DNA of 64,000 nt, taken from assembly GCF_017356245.1 (NCBI RefSeq), contig NZ_JAFMZZ010000001.1, positions 157,073-221,072 on the forward strand, given 5' to 3'. Below the pieces are notes generated by a model, which saw only the letters and a list, made by a program, of their open reading frames with translations, did not search any database and had not been told where the DNA came from. This document shows, piece by piece, positions 17,599 to 27,014 of this stretch; position 1 is the stretch's first letter, and each line of letters starts with the position of its first letter. The DNA is from Bordetella petrii (GTDB taxonomy: Bacteria; Pseudomonadota; Gammaproteobacteria; Burkholderiales; Burkholderiaceae_B). The translations under genes were made by a program, and so were the position numbers.

Positions 17599-17692
17599 CA
17601 GGTGTCAGGCTCCGCAGGTACCTGATACCGAAGTGTGCAGAGGCTGCCTCATAAACACGGTGTCTGGCACCCTGGCGGGAGCCAGACACCTG
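17599..17692. repeat. composite REP-like element, second copy
   Basis: It has the same architecture as 15888-15980: unit CAGGTGTCAGGCTCCGCAGG..., linker AAGTGTGCAGAGGCTGCCTC, then an inverted unit GGTGTCTGGCACCCTGGCGG...CAGACACC. The left and right arms differ at several positions from the first element, but compensating changes (TCTGGC with GCCAGA) keep the palindrome. It sits between the rhodanese and permease genes. Confidence 0.88.
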
Positions 17693-17711
17693 ACAGGAGC
17701 CGGGGGCTTGA

Positions 17712-18653
17712 TCAGCTTACCAAGTCTTTAAGGCTTTTCAGGATCTGCTGGCCGCGGCTGGGCACGTTGTCCATCGGCAGCTCCTTGGACGACTGCGTCC
17801 AGTCGGCCAGCGAGGCGGGATACAGCATCACGTTCTTCTGCCCCACCACTTCGGACAGCGCGAACCAGTCGGTGGCGGCCCAGTGGCCGGTATTGCAGAA
17901 CGAGATGGTTTCGTCGGCCGGTTCGGGCAGCGACTGGGCGGCGATGGCCTTGGCCTCTGCGGGCGATACGAAAATGGCGGTGCCGGGCTTGAACCACTTG
18001 CTGTGTTCAAGATTGAGCGCGTTATGGATGGTGCCGGGCACCTTGGCGGTCGGCGCCTTGACTTCGCCGCGGAAGAAGTTGGACGGACGCGCGTCCACCA
18101 GCTGCACCTTGGGGTTGTCGATCTGCGCCAGCACGTGGTCTTGCGTGGCGATCAGGGCGCGGTCGAGCACCGGCGTGTAGCTGCTGGCCGCCACCGCGGG
18201 CACGGCCTGGTCTTGCGGCAGGCCGGCATCGGCCCAGGCTTTCACGCCGCCATTCAGAATGGACAGCTCGGACAGGCCCAGGTATTTCAAGGTCCAGTAC
18301 ACGCGGGCCGAGCTGCCGAAATCGGTGGCGTTGGCGCCGGACGACACCACCACGGCATGCACGTCCCGATCCACGCCCAGGCTGCGCACCAGTTCGGCCA
18401 GTTTGTCCACGGGCGGCAGCTGGCCGGGGTTGTCGGCCGGGCCGCGCCATTGCCCGTAAGGGGCCGACACCGCGCCGGGAATATGGTTGGCGGCGTATTC
18501 CTGCGGGGGCCGGATATCGATGATGCGCACCGAGGCGTCGGCGCGCGCGTCATTCAATTCGGCCGGGGTCAGCAGGGGCGCGGCGGCCTGCGCGCCGAAC
18601 GAGGCGCCGGCCGCGATCGCCGCGGCGGCAAACATGAGGGAAAAGCGTTTCAT
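17712..18653 (-). CDS. periplasmic tandem-rhodanese sulfurtransferase
   Basis: The 313-residue exported protein has a signal peptide (MKRFSLMFAAAAIAAGA..., cleaved near AQA-AP at residue 24) and two rhodanese domains. The first (about 28-145: IIDIRPPQEYAANHIPGA) has SSGANAT in place of the Cys loop and should be inactive. The second (about 160-300: LVDARPSNFFRG) carries the catalytic Cys253 in ISFCNTGHWAA. This matches thiosulfate sulfurtransferases with a structural N-domain and active C-domain. The frame is open 16 codons upstream, but the signal peptide fixes the start at 18653. Together with the YeeE-type permease it suggests thiosulfate handling at the cell envelope. Confidence 0.9.
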   Translation of the reverse strand: MKRFSLMFAAAAIAAGASFGAQAAAPLLTPAELNDARADASVRIIDIRPPQEYAANHIPGAVSAPYGQWRGPADNPGQLPPVDKLAELVRSLGVDRDVHAVVVSSGANATDFGSSARVYWTLKYLGLSELSILNGGVKAWADAGLPQDQAVPAVAASSYTPVLDRALIATQDHVLAQIDNPKVQLVDARPSNFFRGEVKAPTAKVPGTIHNALNLEHSKWFKPGTAIFVSPAEAKAIAAQSLPEPADETISFCNTGHWAATDWFALSEVVGQKNVMLYPASLADWTQSSKELPMDNVPSRGQQILKSLKDLVS

Positions 18654-18785
18654 ATGGGGTACGCACCATGAAAGGATCAAGCCTGAGGTCGATTCTTTCA
18701 TTATTCGAATATATAAGAAAATACATTTTAATCATTTTCATATATATAAAAGTGCGCTCCCCGGGGTCCTCCTCCGGGGTCCTCC
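18654..18785. other. AT-rich intergenic region before the rhodanese gene
   Basis: From about 18690 to 18752 the sequence is strikingly AT-rich (TATATATAAA, ATATAAGAAAATACATTTTA) in a GC-rich genome, and it lies 40-100 bp upstream of the rhodanese start. It probably holds that operon's promoter with an UP-like element. ATTCGAAT near 18712 is a short palindrome. Exact boxes cannot be fixed. Confidence 0.5.
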
Positions 18786-18786
18786 T
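18761..18786. repeat. 13-bp perfect tandem duplication at the autotransporter stop
   Basis: CCGGGGTCCTCCT occurs twice in direct tandem (18761-18773, 18774-18786). The second copy reaches the complement of the autotransporter stop codon. On the coding strand the CCCCGG and CCGGGG parts could pair as a weak stem. Confidence 0.85.
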
Positions 18787-21700
18787 CAGAAGGGAATGCC
18801 GACTTTCAACGAGCCGCTGTTGCTCGATGCATGGCCCGAGAATTCGCCTTCGTACTGCAGGCGCACGTCTACCCCGCCATGGGTCGAGATCTGCAGGCCG
18901 GCCCCCACGCGCGCCACGGAATCGTCGATGGGCATCGAGGTCTGGAAGCCGCGGCTGCCGTCCGGCGCGCCGGCAAAGCGGGCCTGGGTCTTCCATTCGT
19001 CGTCGGTCAGGAAAGTGGCGCCGGCATAGGCATAGGGCCGCAGCGTCGCGCCATTGATCTCCACCCGGCCGCCGATTTCCAGCGTGGGCGAGAAGGCGAA
19101 GGTGAACTGGTCGCTGCCCTCGATCTTCAGGGCCAGGTCGCTGTCCCTTTCCTGATAGCCCGGCATGCGGGAATAAATGGCGTCGACGTCCATATAGGGC
19201 TTCAGGTAGAACGTGGGGAACGCGAAGGTGCGCGCCACCCGCAGCCGCGCCGCGCCGCTGTAGACGTCGGGGTCGCTGGAGGCGCTGCGGCCGAAGCCGG
19301 GCACGCCCACCTGCCGCTGGGTGTCATAGCTGCCGTAGCTGCCGCTCAGCCCCGCCGCCAGCAGCCAGGGGCCGATCTCGCGCTTCAGGGCCACGCCCAG
19401 GAAGCCGCTGTCGCCCTTGCTGGCGACGCGGCCGCCGTCGCTGCGCAGCGCATCGTTCTGGTAGGCCGCGGACACGCCCACGAACCAGTGCGGCGCCACT
19501 TCCTTCTGCGCGCCCACCTGGTAGGTGGTGCTGTCGTTCGAGAAGCCGGCGGCGTCGCCGTCGCGGTCCTGGCGCGTGTCGCGATGCGTGATCTGGCCCC
19601 AGACGCAATCGCTCTCGCCCGTCATCGCATCCGCGCCCTTGAACGTGGGGCAGCTCATCAGGCTGTTGCCGAAGCGCATCATGCCGGCCTGCATCTGCGT
19701 GGCGGGCGCCAGCATGACATCGGGCGACAGATTGGACAGCAGTTCCCGGTAGCTGTCCCCGCCCTGCACGGCGACCTGGTCCATGGCCGCGAACAGCTTG
19801 CCGAACCGGTCGGGCGCGCCGCCGTCCCAGATTTCCTGCAAGTGGCCGGCCAGCCCGGCCTGCCCGGAACTCAGCCCGAGCGAGGACGCGGTGAAGTCCG
19901 CGCCATCAACCGACAACTGGTAGTTCTGGCCGGCCCGCGTGAGCGAATAATCGAAGATCGGCGACTGCCGGGGCGCCAACTGGCCGGTGGCGTCGCCATC
20001 GACCGTCAGCACCGTCAGGCGGCGTCCGGGCAGCAGCGACAGGGCCGCGACATCGACCGTGCCGGCCAGCCGGGCATCGCCCTGCACGTGCAGCCGGTCG
20101 GCGTTGCGGCGCCCGAAGTCGGCATCCACCAGCAAGGTGCCCTGCGTCCCCTGGGTGAAATCGCCGGAGATCGCCGTGCTGTCGACGATGGCATTGCGGC
20201 CGACGATCAGCGTGCCGTCGTTGACCACGTTTGCGTCGTAGCGGCGGGCGCCCACCAGCACGCCGGCGCTGGCGGCCGGCACGGCCGTCTTGGCGGCGGC
20301 GCCGCCGGCGGCTGGCGCGGCAAGCGTGGCGGCGGCGCTGGTGATCTGGCCCATGTTGTTCACCGTGCCGGCCTGGTCGCTGTCCTGGGCGTGCAGCAGA
20401 ATGTCGCCCGCGATGACGCCGTAGTTCTCCACGGTGACCGAACTGCCCGCGCCGACGCCGCGGGTGCCGTCATAGCGGATCGCCACGCCCGAGGCGGCCG
20501 AGACATGGGCGCCGGACTGCAGCCCGATCCAGTTGCTGTTGCCGCCCACCATCCAGATGCCCGCGCCCTGCCCGCCGCTGCCGCCGGCCACACTGCCATT
20601 GATCGTGACATCGATGCCGCCGTCGGCGGTGGGGCCCTGGCTCTGGGCGAATATCCCCACCGAATTACTGCCCGTGGCCGAGACCGTGCCGGTCTGGGTC
20701 AGGTGGATCATGCCGCTTTTTCCGGTGCGGCCGGTGCCGGCGGGGCCCGCGGATGCCGTCGACGAATCGCCGCGCAGTCCGCCGCCCCCGCCGATCGACT
20801 GCGCCAGGATGCCGAACGCGCCTTCGCCCTCGGTGACGATGTCGGCGTCGACGGCCAGCGTGATGGTGCTGCCATCGCCCCCGCCCGCGCCCGGGCCGCC
20901 GTCGGCCGCCGACGGCGCCACGCTCAGCGGCGCGATCGAAGGGTCGCCGGCGATCCCGCCGCCGCCGCCGATCGATTGCGCGACCACGCCATGCGAGCCG
21001 CGGCCCTGCGTGTAGATCTGCGAGCCATGGGCCAGTGTCACCGCCACTTCGCCGCCATGGCCCACCGCATCGCCCTGCCCGCCCAGCGTCACCTGCGACA
21101 GGCCGACGCCGGCGCCGGCCGCGGCAATGCCGCCGCCACCGCCGATGGATTGCGCCACCAGGCCAAAGGCCCGGTCGCCGGCCGTGCCGATGCGCAGGAC
21201 AGCGTTATCGACCACGACCCTGTTCGCGTCGCCGTAATCGGTGCCGCCCACGAGTATGTCTCCGGCCACGCTGCCGCCATCGGCCGGCAGGCTCATCCCG
21301 GCCACGCCGCCGCCGCCGCCGATCGACTGCAGCACCACGCCATGGGCATCGGCGCCGCCGGTCACGATGGTCTTGGTGCCATACAGCCGAACCGTGCCGC
21401 CTGTCTGGGTATGGGACGAATCGGAAGACTGGGCGCCGCCCACGTTCGTCTTGATGCCTGTGCCGGAAGCCAGGGACACGCCCAGGCCGCCGCCCCCGCC
21501 GATGGATTGGGCCAGGACGCCGTACGCGCCGCTGCCGCTGGTGACGATGCCGGTGTCTTCGGCGCCGTCCAGCCGCACGGCGATATCGCCGCCGTAGCCG
21601 TTGCTGCCGGCGCCGCCTCCCACGTTAACGGCGCCGCTGGTGGGCGAAGACACATCGCCGGTATTCGAACCGACATAGCCCGCTCCGCCGCCGCCGCCGA

Positions 21701-24700
21701 TGGATTGCGCCAGCACGCCCATGGCCCAGTCGCCGCCGGTGCTCACCGAGCCTGTCGCCGCGACCGACACGGCGTCCTGCTCTTTCAGCGGATTGCTGTT
21801 GCCGACCCCCTGCACCGATTCCGCGGTGTCGTCGGAATCATCGCCGTCGCCATCATCGCCCGCGGGCGCATCGCCGGGATCGCCGCCGATGTTCAGGTAC
21901 AGCTCCGACTCGGTGGGCAGGGCGCCGCTGGGATCGCTGGAGTCGTCGCTGCCCAGCGCCTTCACCGCGGCCCCGGCCACGCCGCCGCCGCCACCGATCG
22001 ACTGGGCCACCATGCCATGCGACACATCGCCCAGCGTGATGACGTTGCTGTTGTTCTGCAGCGAGACCACGCCGCCGTCGCCGCCATCGCCGTCGCGCCC
22101 GCCCAGATGCACGGTGAGCTGGGTCGTGGTGTGCTCGCCTTCGTTGAGGCCGTTTTCCCAGGGGTACAGCGCCTGCGCGCCGCCCATGCCGCCGCCGCCG
22201 CCGATCGACTGCGCCAGCAGGCCCGGCGAAAAATCGCCCTGGGTGCTGATCGAGAAATCGCCTTCGACCACGACATTGCCGCCATCGCCGCCGGCGCCGG
22301 CATTGCCGCCCAGTTCCAGGCCCACGGCAACGCTGACGGGCCGGATCGCGCCCCAGAACCGCTTGGGATTGGAAATGGTGTTGATGCCGCCCAGGCCGCC
22401 GCCGCCGCCGACCGATTGCGCGATCAGGCCGGCGGCCTGGTCGCCCGCGGTCGAGATATTGACGGCCGAACACGCCGCCTGGTAGCCGCAGGCCGTCACG
22501 GTTCCGCCGTTGCCGGCATCGCCGCCATGGCCGCCCAGCGACATCACCAGCGAGTAATCGAGTATGTATGAGTTGGCGCCGTAGTCGGCGGTGCCGCCGG
22601 CGCCGCCGCCGTTGCCCACGGATTGCAGCACAATGCCATGCGAGCCGTCGCCCAGCGTCTGCACGATATTGTTGCCGCTGGCCGCGAAATTGACCGCGCC
22701 GCCGTCGCTGGCGTTGCCGCCGGTGCCGCCCACGCCCGAGCCGATATTCATCGTGCCGCTGAAGATGGCGGACCCCATGTTGCCCAGGCCGCCCCCGCCG
22801 CCGATCGACTGCGCCAGGACGCCGTAGGCGGTGCCGCCCTGGGTCACGATGGAGGAACCGTCCAGCAGGTCGACATCCACCTGCCCGCCCAACCCGCCGC
22901 CGCCGCCGCTGCCGCCGATGGCCAGCACGCCGGTATACAGCGAGGTCTTGCCGTCGACCGAGGCCAGGCCTCCTTCGCCGCCGCCGCCCCCGATCGACTG
23001 CGCCACGATGCCGTCGGCATAGTCGCCCGCCGTGGTGATGTCGCCCTGGTTGGCGACAGTGACCAGATCGCCGTTGCCGCCCGCGCCGCCGGTGCCGCCG
23101 ATGCCCACTGCCAGCCTGCCGCTGGTGTTGAACCGCAGCCGCCGCCCGTTGGTCCTGACGTGGTTGATCAAGGCCGAGACGTTGTTCAGGATCGAGTCGT
23201 AGCTGGCCCCGACCGAGCCGCCCATGCCGCCGCCGCCGCCGATCGATTGCGCCATGATGCCATCGCTGTTGCGGCCCAGCGTCGAGATGATGCCCGCGTT
23301 GTTCACGGTCGCGGCCGCGCCGTTGCCGCCGCCGGCGCCTTCCCGGCCGACCGCCACCGAAAGGGTGAACGACGGCAATTTCCCTTCGCCGGGCAGCAGG
23401 TTGCCGCCCACGGAAGCCACCGCCGACACCCCCTGCGATTCTCCGCCGCCGCCGCCCACCGATTGCGCGACGATCCCGCGCGCGCCCGATCCGGTGGTGA
23501 CGATGTAGCTGCTTGCGTCCTGGGTAACGTTGACCAGGCCGCCGTCGCCGCCCACGGCGCCCTTGCCGCCGACCGCAGTCGATGCCGCCACGCTGGCGTA
23601 TGTGCCGAAGGCATAGCTCGACGAGTACGCCGCCCCGCCCGATCCGCCGCCGCCGCCGATCGACTGCGCCAGCACGCCGGTCGCGTAGTCGCCCGCCGTG
23701 GAGATCGCGGTGTTCTTCATGGCCACATCGACCGCGGCGCCGTCGCCGCCCATGCAATGGCCGTCTGAACACTGGCCGCCGACCGAGGCCTGCAACTGCA
23801 CGTTCACCGTGTCGGGAAAATCCACCGCCAGCGAATAGATCGAAGAGTCGCCGCCATTGCCGCCCCCGCCGCCGATCGACTGGGCGTGAATGCCGCGCGA
23901 ATACTGGCCCTGGGTGGCCAGGACGGTGTTCGACAGATCGACATTGACGTTGCCGCCGTTGCCGCCCGCGCCGCCTTTGCCGCCGACGGTCAGGTTGATC
24001 GGAATGGATACGCCGACGCCCTCTACCGGTATGCCCAGAATGAAGTTGTCGACGATCGAATTGCCGCCCGTGCCCCCGCCGCCGCCGATCGACTGGGCAA
24101 GAATGGCGGTGGCGCCGTCGGCATCCTGGGAGTCGTCATCGTCGTCGTCATCGCCGGAATCGTCCTGGCTTGCGGTCAGGTCGACGCTGCCGGTGGTGGT
24201 GATCGAGCTGTTGTCCAGCGACACCTTGACCTCGCCGCCATCGCCGGCCACGCCGCCTTCGCCGCCCACGCTCATGTTCAAGTTGACTTCAATGCCGAGC
24301 GCGTCGGTGACCACGCCGCCGCCGGTGCCGCCGCCGCCGCCGATCGACTGCGCGTCCAGGCCGGTGGCCATGCCGCCGGCCGTCTGGATGTGCAGATTGG
24401 ATCGATCGACCGTGACCAGGCCGCCCGAGCCGCTGCCGCCGCCGTCGCCGCCGATCTGGAAAGTCAGGTCGGCAATGCCGGCGCCGAACGCATAGCCGCC
24501 CGCCCCGCCGCCCTTGCCCACCGAGTGGGCCAGCAGGCCGACGGCGCCATAGCCGGTGGTGACGATGTTGGCCTCTTCGGTGCCCGACACGGTCACCGTG
24601 CCGCCGTCGCCGCCCCCCTCGCCCACGCCGCCCACGCCAATGCCGGCGACAATCGCCAGGTCGAAGGCATTGCCGCCATCGCCGCCGCCGCCGCCGATCG

Positions 24701-26753
24701 ATTGCACCTGCGCGCCGTGCGCATATTCACCGGCCGTGGTGATGGTGCCGATGGAGGTGAGTTCGACTTCGCCGCCGTTGCCGCCGGCCTGGCCCTGCCC
24801 GCCCACGCTCAGGATGCCCGCGGTGCCGGCGGCGCTGCCGCCACCGCCGCCTATCGACTGGACCAGCAGGCCCTTGGCGGCGTCGCCCAGCGTCGAGATA
24901 GAGCCGTAGTTGGACGCCGACACTTTGCCGCCGTTGGATTCGTGCGCCGAATCGGCATTGCCGCCGATGGCGATGATGCCCCCCGCGCCGCCGGCCGCCC
25001 CGCCGCCGTCGGCGATCGACTGGGCCACGATGCCATGCGAGCCGTACCCGGCGGTGGTAATGGCGCCGCCGTTCGAGAGCTGCACTTCGCCGGGGGTGCC
25101 CCCCGCCTGGCCGTCGCCGCCCACCTCGAGCACCAGCCCGTCGGCCACGCCGCCCGCGCCCCCACCGCCCGAAATGGACTGGGCCACGATGCCGTATGCG
25201 TGCGCGCCCTGCGTGTCGATATCGGCGCTGCTGGCCACCTTGACGTTGCCGGCGTCGCCGCCGTTGCCGCCGTTGCCCGCGCCGCCGCCGATGATGCCGA
25301 CGAACTCGCCGCCCGTGCCGCCGCCGCCGCCCAGCGACATGGCCACGATGCCGCTGGCGAAATCGCCGCTGGTGGTGATGCCGACATCCTTGTCGGCATC
25401 GACCTCGACTTCGCCGCCATCGCCGCCGAATCCGCCGCCGCCGGACTTGCCGGCCACGGCCGTGTTGTCGGCCCCGTCGCCGCCTTCGCCGCCGCGGCTG
25501 ATGGCCGTCACGCCGCTGATCTTGTCGCCCGAGGTGGCGATGGTGTAAGACGACCCGCTGCGGTTCAGGGCCACGGTAACGGCGCCGGCATCGCCGCCGT
25601 CGCCGCCCGTATTGCCGTTCGGGCCCGTGCCGCCCTTGCCGCCCCGGCTGGAGGCATGGACCGCGGCGCCATGGTCGGCCTCGGCGCCCGTGACGTCGAC
25701 CGAGATGCCGCTGTCGACATTGACGGTGACGGCGCCGGCGCCGCCGCCCTGTCCGCCGCGGTCGTCGTTGTCTTCGGAGTGGTAGCCGTGGGCGCCTTCG
25801 CTCTCGGCCATGATGCCGTAGATTTCCTGGCCGCTGGTCGCGGCATTGACGCGCACCTGCAGCTCGGCGCCCGCGCCGTGGTCGACTTCCACCGTTCCGC
25901 CCGCGCCGGCGTTGCCGTTGTAGCGGCCGCCGTACCCGCCGAAAGACCAGGCCCGGATGCCGCTGACCAGGTCGGCGGAGCTCTGTATGGGCGCCTGCGC
26001 GCCGATCTTGATCGAGCCGCTGTTCTGCACCTTGGCCAGCTGGCCCGCGCCGCCCGCGCCGCCGTGCTGGTTGTCGAACAACGCGCTGTTCTGCCGGCCG
26101 CCCTGGCCGCCGCCGCTCTGCGCCAGCACGCCCTCGAAATTCCGGACGATGGCGCCGTCCAGCTCGTACTGCGCCGAGCCCGACAAGAACAGCTTCACAT
26201 CATTGCCATTGGCTCCGGCGCCGCCATTCGAGTCATTGTCGTCGTTGTCGTCCTGCTCGCCGTCGCCGCCCTGCGAAATGCCCGTGATAAAGGCGCGCGG
26301 CGTGGACGTCGCCACATTGCCATTGCTGTCTTCGGCGCCATTGACGGTCACCTGCATGGTGCCGCTGCTCCAGATGCTGACCGTTCCTGCGCCTCCGCCC
26401 TTGCCCGCGTCTTCGCCCTGCCCGCCGAACGTCTGGCCGTACAGCACCCCCCGGTAAGTGTCGAAGCCCGACGATACGGTGAAGGTCGCGCCGTCATCGT
26501 CAATAGAGACGCTGGGACCCGCGCCGGCATCGGTGGTGCCGTTGTCGTGCGGCGGGCTATAGCCCGCCTGCGACACGCCCTGGATGCTGGTGTAGGTTTC
26601 GCCCGGGCCGTAATCGCACTGCCACAGGCTGCCAGACTGGCTGCAGCCGGCCGCGGCCGGCCCGGCGCCGGCCAGCAGGCTGGTCGCCACCGACGAGATC
26701 AGGATGCGGCGTCGGTACGCCAGTTTGCGACGCGCTTTCATGCTACCGGCCAT
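18786..26753 (-). CDS. giant autotransporter with Gly-rich repeated passenger
   Basis: A 2,655-residue type Va secreted or surface protein. A basic N-terminus and signal peptide (MAGSMKARRKLAYRRR..., to about residue 34) precede a passenger of about 2,300 residues. From about 470 to 2,040 the passenger is built of repeats of some 50-75 residues, each carrying a core like GIxAQSIGGGGGxGG: 17 exact QSIGGGGG and about ten variants. Three Asp-rich inserts lie near residues 169, 868 and 1634. The last 275 residues or so are an autotransporter beta-barrel (from VWGQITHRDTRQDRDGD) ending in VGIPF with the terminal Phe needed for membrane insertion. GGAG seven bases before ATG 26753 decides the start over an ATG eight codons upstream. 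The role is unknown; adhesion or aggregation is typical of such proteins. Confidence 0.95.
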   Translation of the reverse strand: MAGSMKARRKLAYRRRILISSVATSLLAGAGPAAAGCSQSGSLWQCDYGPGETYTSIQGVSQAGYSPPHDNGTTDAGAGPSVSIDDDGATFTVSSGFDTYRGVLYGQTFGGQGEDAGKGGGAGTVSIWSSGTMQVTVNGAEDSNGNVATSTPRAFITGISQGGDGEQDDNDDNDSNGGAGANGNDVKLFLSGSAQYELDGAIVRNFEGVLAQSGGGQGGRQNSALFDNQHGGAGGAGQLAKVQNSGSIKIGAQAPIQSSADLVSGIRAWSFGGYGGRYNGNAGAGGTVEVDHGAGAELQVRVNAATSGQEIYGIMAESEGAHGYHSEDNDDRGGQGGGAGAVTVNVDSGISVDVTGAEADHGAAVHASSRGGKGGTGPNGNTGGDGGDAGAVTVALNRSGSSYTIATSGDKISGVTAISRGGEGGDGADNTAVAGKSGGGGFGGDGGEVEVDADKDVGITTSGDFASGIVAMSLGGGGGTGGEFVGIIGGGAGNGGNGGDAGNVKVASSADIDTQGAHAYGIVAQSISGGGGAGGVADGLVLEVGGDGQAGGTPGEVQLSNGGAITTAGYGSHGIVAQSIADGGGAAGGAGGIIAIGGNADSAHESNGGKVSASNYGSISTLGDAAKGLLVQSIGGGGGSAAGTAGILSVGGQGQAGGNGGEVELTSIGTITTAGEYAHGAQVQSIGGGGGDGGNAFDLAIVAGIGVGGVGEGGGDGGTVTVSGTEEANIVTTGYGAVGLLAHSVGKGGGAGGYAFGAGIADLTFQIGGDGGGSGSGGLVTVDRSNLHIQTAGGMATGLDAQSIGGGGGTGGGVVTDALGIEVNLNMSVGGEGGVAGDGGEVKVSLDNSSITTTGSVDLTASQDDSGDDDDDDDSQDADGATAILAQSIGGGGGTGGNSIVDNFILGIPVEGVGVSIPINLTVGGKGGAGGNGGNVNVDLSNTVLATQGQYSRGIHAQSIGGGGGNGGDSSIYSLAVDFPDTVNVQLQASVGGQCSDGHCMGGDGAAVDVAMKNTAISTAGDYATGVLAQSIGGGGGSGGAAYSSSYAFGTYASVAASTAVGGKGAVGGDGGLVNVTQDASSYIVTTGSGARGIVAQSVGGGGGESQGVSAVASVGGNLLPGEGKLPSFTLSVAVGREGAGGGNGAAATVNNAGIISTLGRNSDGIMAQSIGGGGGMGGSVGASYDSILNNVSALINHVRTNGRRLRFNTSGRLAVGIGGTGGAGGNGDLVTVANQGDITTAGDYADGIVAQSIGGGGGEGGLASVDGKTSLYTGVLAIGGSGGGGGLGGQVDVDLLDGSSIVTQGGTAYGVLAQSIGGGGGLGNMGSAIFSGTMNIGSGVGGTGGNASDGGAVNFAASGNNIVQTLGDGSHGIVLQSVGNGGGAGGTADYGANSYILDYSLVMSLGGHGGDAGNGGTVTACGYQAACSAVNISTAGDQAAGLIAQSVGGGGGLGGINTISNPKRFWGAIRPVSVAVGLELGGNAGAGGDGGNVVVEGDFSISTQGDFSPGLLAQSIGGGGGMGGAQALYPWENGLNEGEHTTTQLTVHLGGRDGDGGDGGVVSLQNNSNVITLGDVSHGMVAQSIGGGGGVAGAAVKALGSDDSSDPSGALPTESELYLNIGGDPGDAPAGDDGDGDDSDDTAESVQGVGNSNPLKEQDAVSVAATGSVSTGGDWAMGVLAQSIGGGGGAGYVGSNTGDVSSPTSGAVNVGGGAGSNGYGGDIAVRLDGAEDTGIVTSGSGAYGVLAQSIGGGGGLGVSLASGTGIKTNVGGAQSSDSSHTQTGGTVRLYGTKTIVTGGADAHGVVLQSIGGGGGVAGMSLPADGGSVAGDILVGGTDYGDANRVVVDNAVLRIGTAGDRAFGLVAQSIGGGGGIAAAGAGVGLSQVTLGGQGDAVGHGGEVAVTLAHGSQIYTQGRGSHGVVAQSIGGGGGIAGDPSIAPLSVAPSAADGGPGAGGGDGSTITLAVDADIVTEGEGAFGILAQSIGGGGGLRGDSSTASAGPAGTGRTGKSGMIHLTQTGTVSATGSNSVGIFAQSQGPTADGGIDVTINGSVAGGSGGQGAGIWMVGGNSNWIGLQSGAHVSAASGVAIRYDGTRGVGAGSSVTVENYGVIAGDILLHAQDSDQAGTVNNMGQITSAAATLAAPAAGGAAAKTAVPAASAGVLVGARRYDANVVNDGTLIVGRNAIVDSTAISGDFTQGTQGTLLVDADFGRRNADRLHVQGDARLAGTVDVAALSLLPGRRLTVLTVDGDATGQLAPRQSPIFDYSLTRAGQNYQLSVDGADFTASSLGLSSGQAGLAGHLQEIWDGGAPDRFGKLFAAMDQVAVQGGDSYRELLSNLSPDVMLAPATQMQAGMMRFGNSLMSCPTFKGADAMTGESDCVWGQITHRDTRQDRDGDAAGFSNDSTTYQVGAQKEVAPHWFVGVSAAYQNDALRSDGGRVASKGDSGFLGVALKREIGPWLLAAGLSGSYGSYDTQRQVGVPGFGRSASSDPDVYSGAARLRVARTFAFPTFYLKPYMDVDAIYSRMPGYQERDSDLALKIEGSDQFTFAFSPTLEIGGRVEINGATLRPYAYAGATFLTDDEWKTQARFAGAPDGSRGFQTSMPIDDSVARVGAGLQISTHGGVDVRLQYEGEFSGHASSNSGSLKVGIPF
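20630..25350 (-). repeat. passenger-encoding repeat array
   Basis: Within the autotransporter gene the complement of the QSIGGGGG codons (a CCGCCGCC(C/G)CCGATCGACTG-like block) recurs roughly every 150-220 bp. The periodicity is in coding sequence with in-frame variable spacers, not a CRISPR. Near-identical blocks make the locus prone to recombination and to assembly collapse. Confidence 0.9.
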
Positions 26754-26860
26754 TTTTTTGCTCCGTTTTCCGGGCACACGCGCGCCACCCGCTCACGCCG
26801 CACCGCAACATTCAGACAAGTGCGATTAATACGCAAAACGGGGATAGCCGCAGCAGTTTT

Positions 26861-26889
26861 TCGACGAATCAGCGGTTTCTCTCGACGAA
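26861..26889. promoter_or_regulatory. TCGACGAA direct repeat, 21-bp period
   Basis: TCGACGAA at 26861-26868 recurs at 26882-26889 in the divergent gap between the autotransporter and flavodoxin-fold genes. The 21-bp period is two helical turns, as expected for a dimer or response regulator bound on one face of the DNA. No regulator gene is adjacent. Confidence 0.4.
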
Positions 26890-27014
26890 AATGCGGGCGC
26901 CGGTGTGACAGCCGCGCCACGCCCGCGGCCGGGGCGCCGCTTGCCGGGCACAGGCCTTGCTGCGCCCACGCACGCCGGCGGCATGGTGCCGCCTGATCTT
27001 GCCAGGAGCCCCCT

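Noticed and set aside
17557..17689. 44-residue N-terminal extension of the YeeE/YedE permease
   Set aside because: It is read through the REP-like composite element; the conserved membrane protein begins at MTRLPLAAVL.
20630..25350. Regular repeats that could suggest a CRISPR array
   Set aside because: Repeats are in frame, encode QSIGGGGG-type peptides, vary in sequence, and the spacers are coding; there are no cas genes.
26630..26660. Possible lipobox (AAGC) after the autotransporter signal peptide
   Set aside because: The residues before the Cys do not fit a lipobox and the protein ends in an autotransporter barrel.
18831..26996. Very long open frames (up to 1,246 and 1,036 codons) on the plus strand opposite the autotransporter
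   Set aside because: They are low-complexity Ala/Gly/Arg shadows produced by the GC-rich repeats of the real gene, with no family motifs or ribosome sites.
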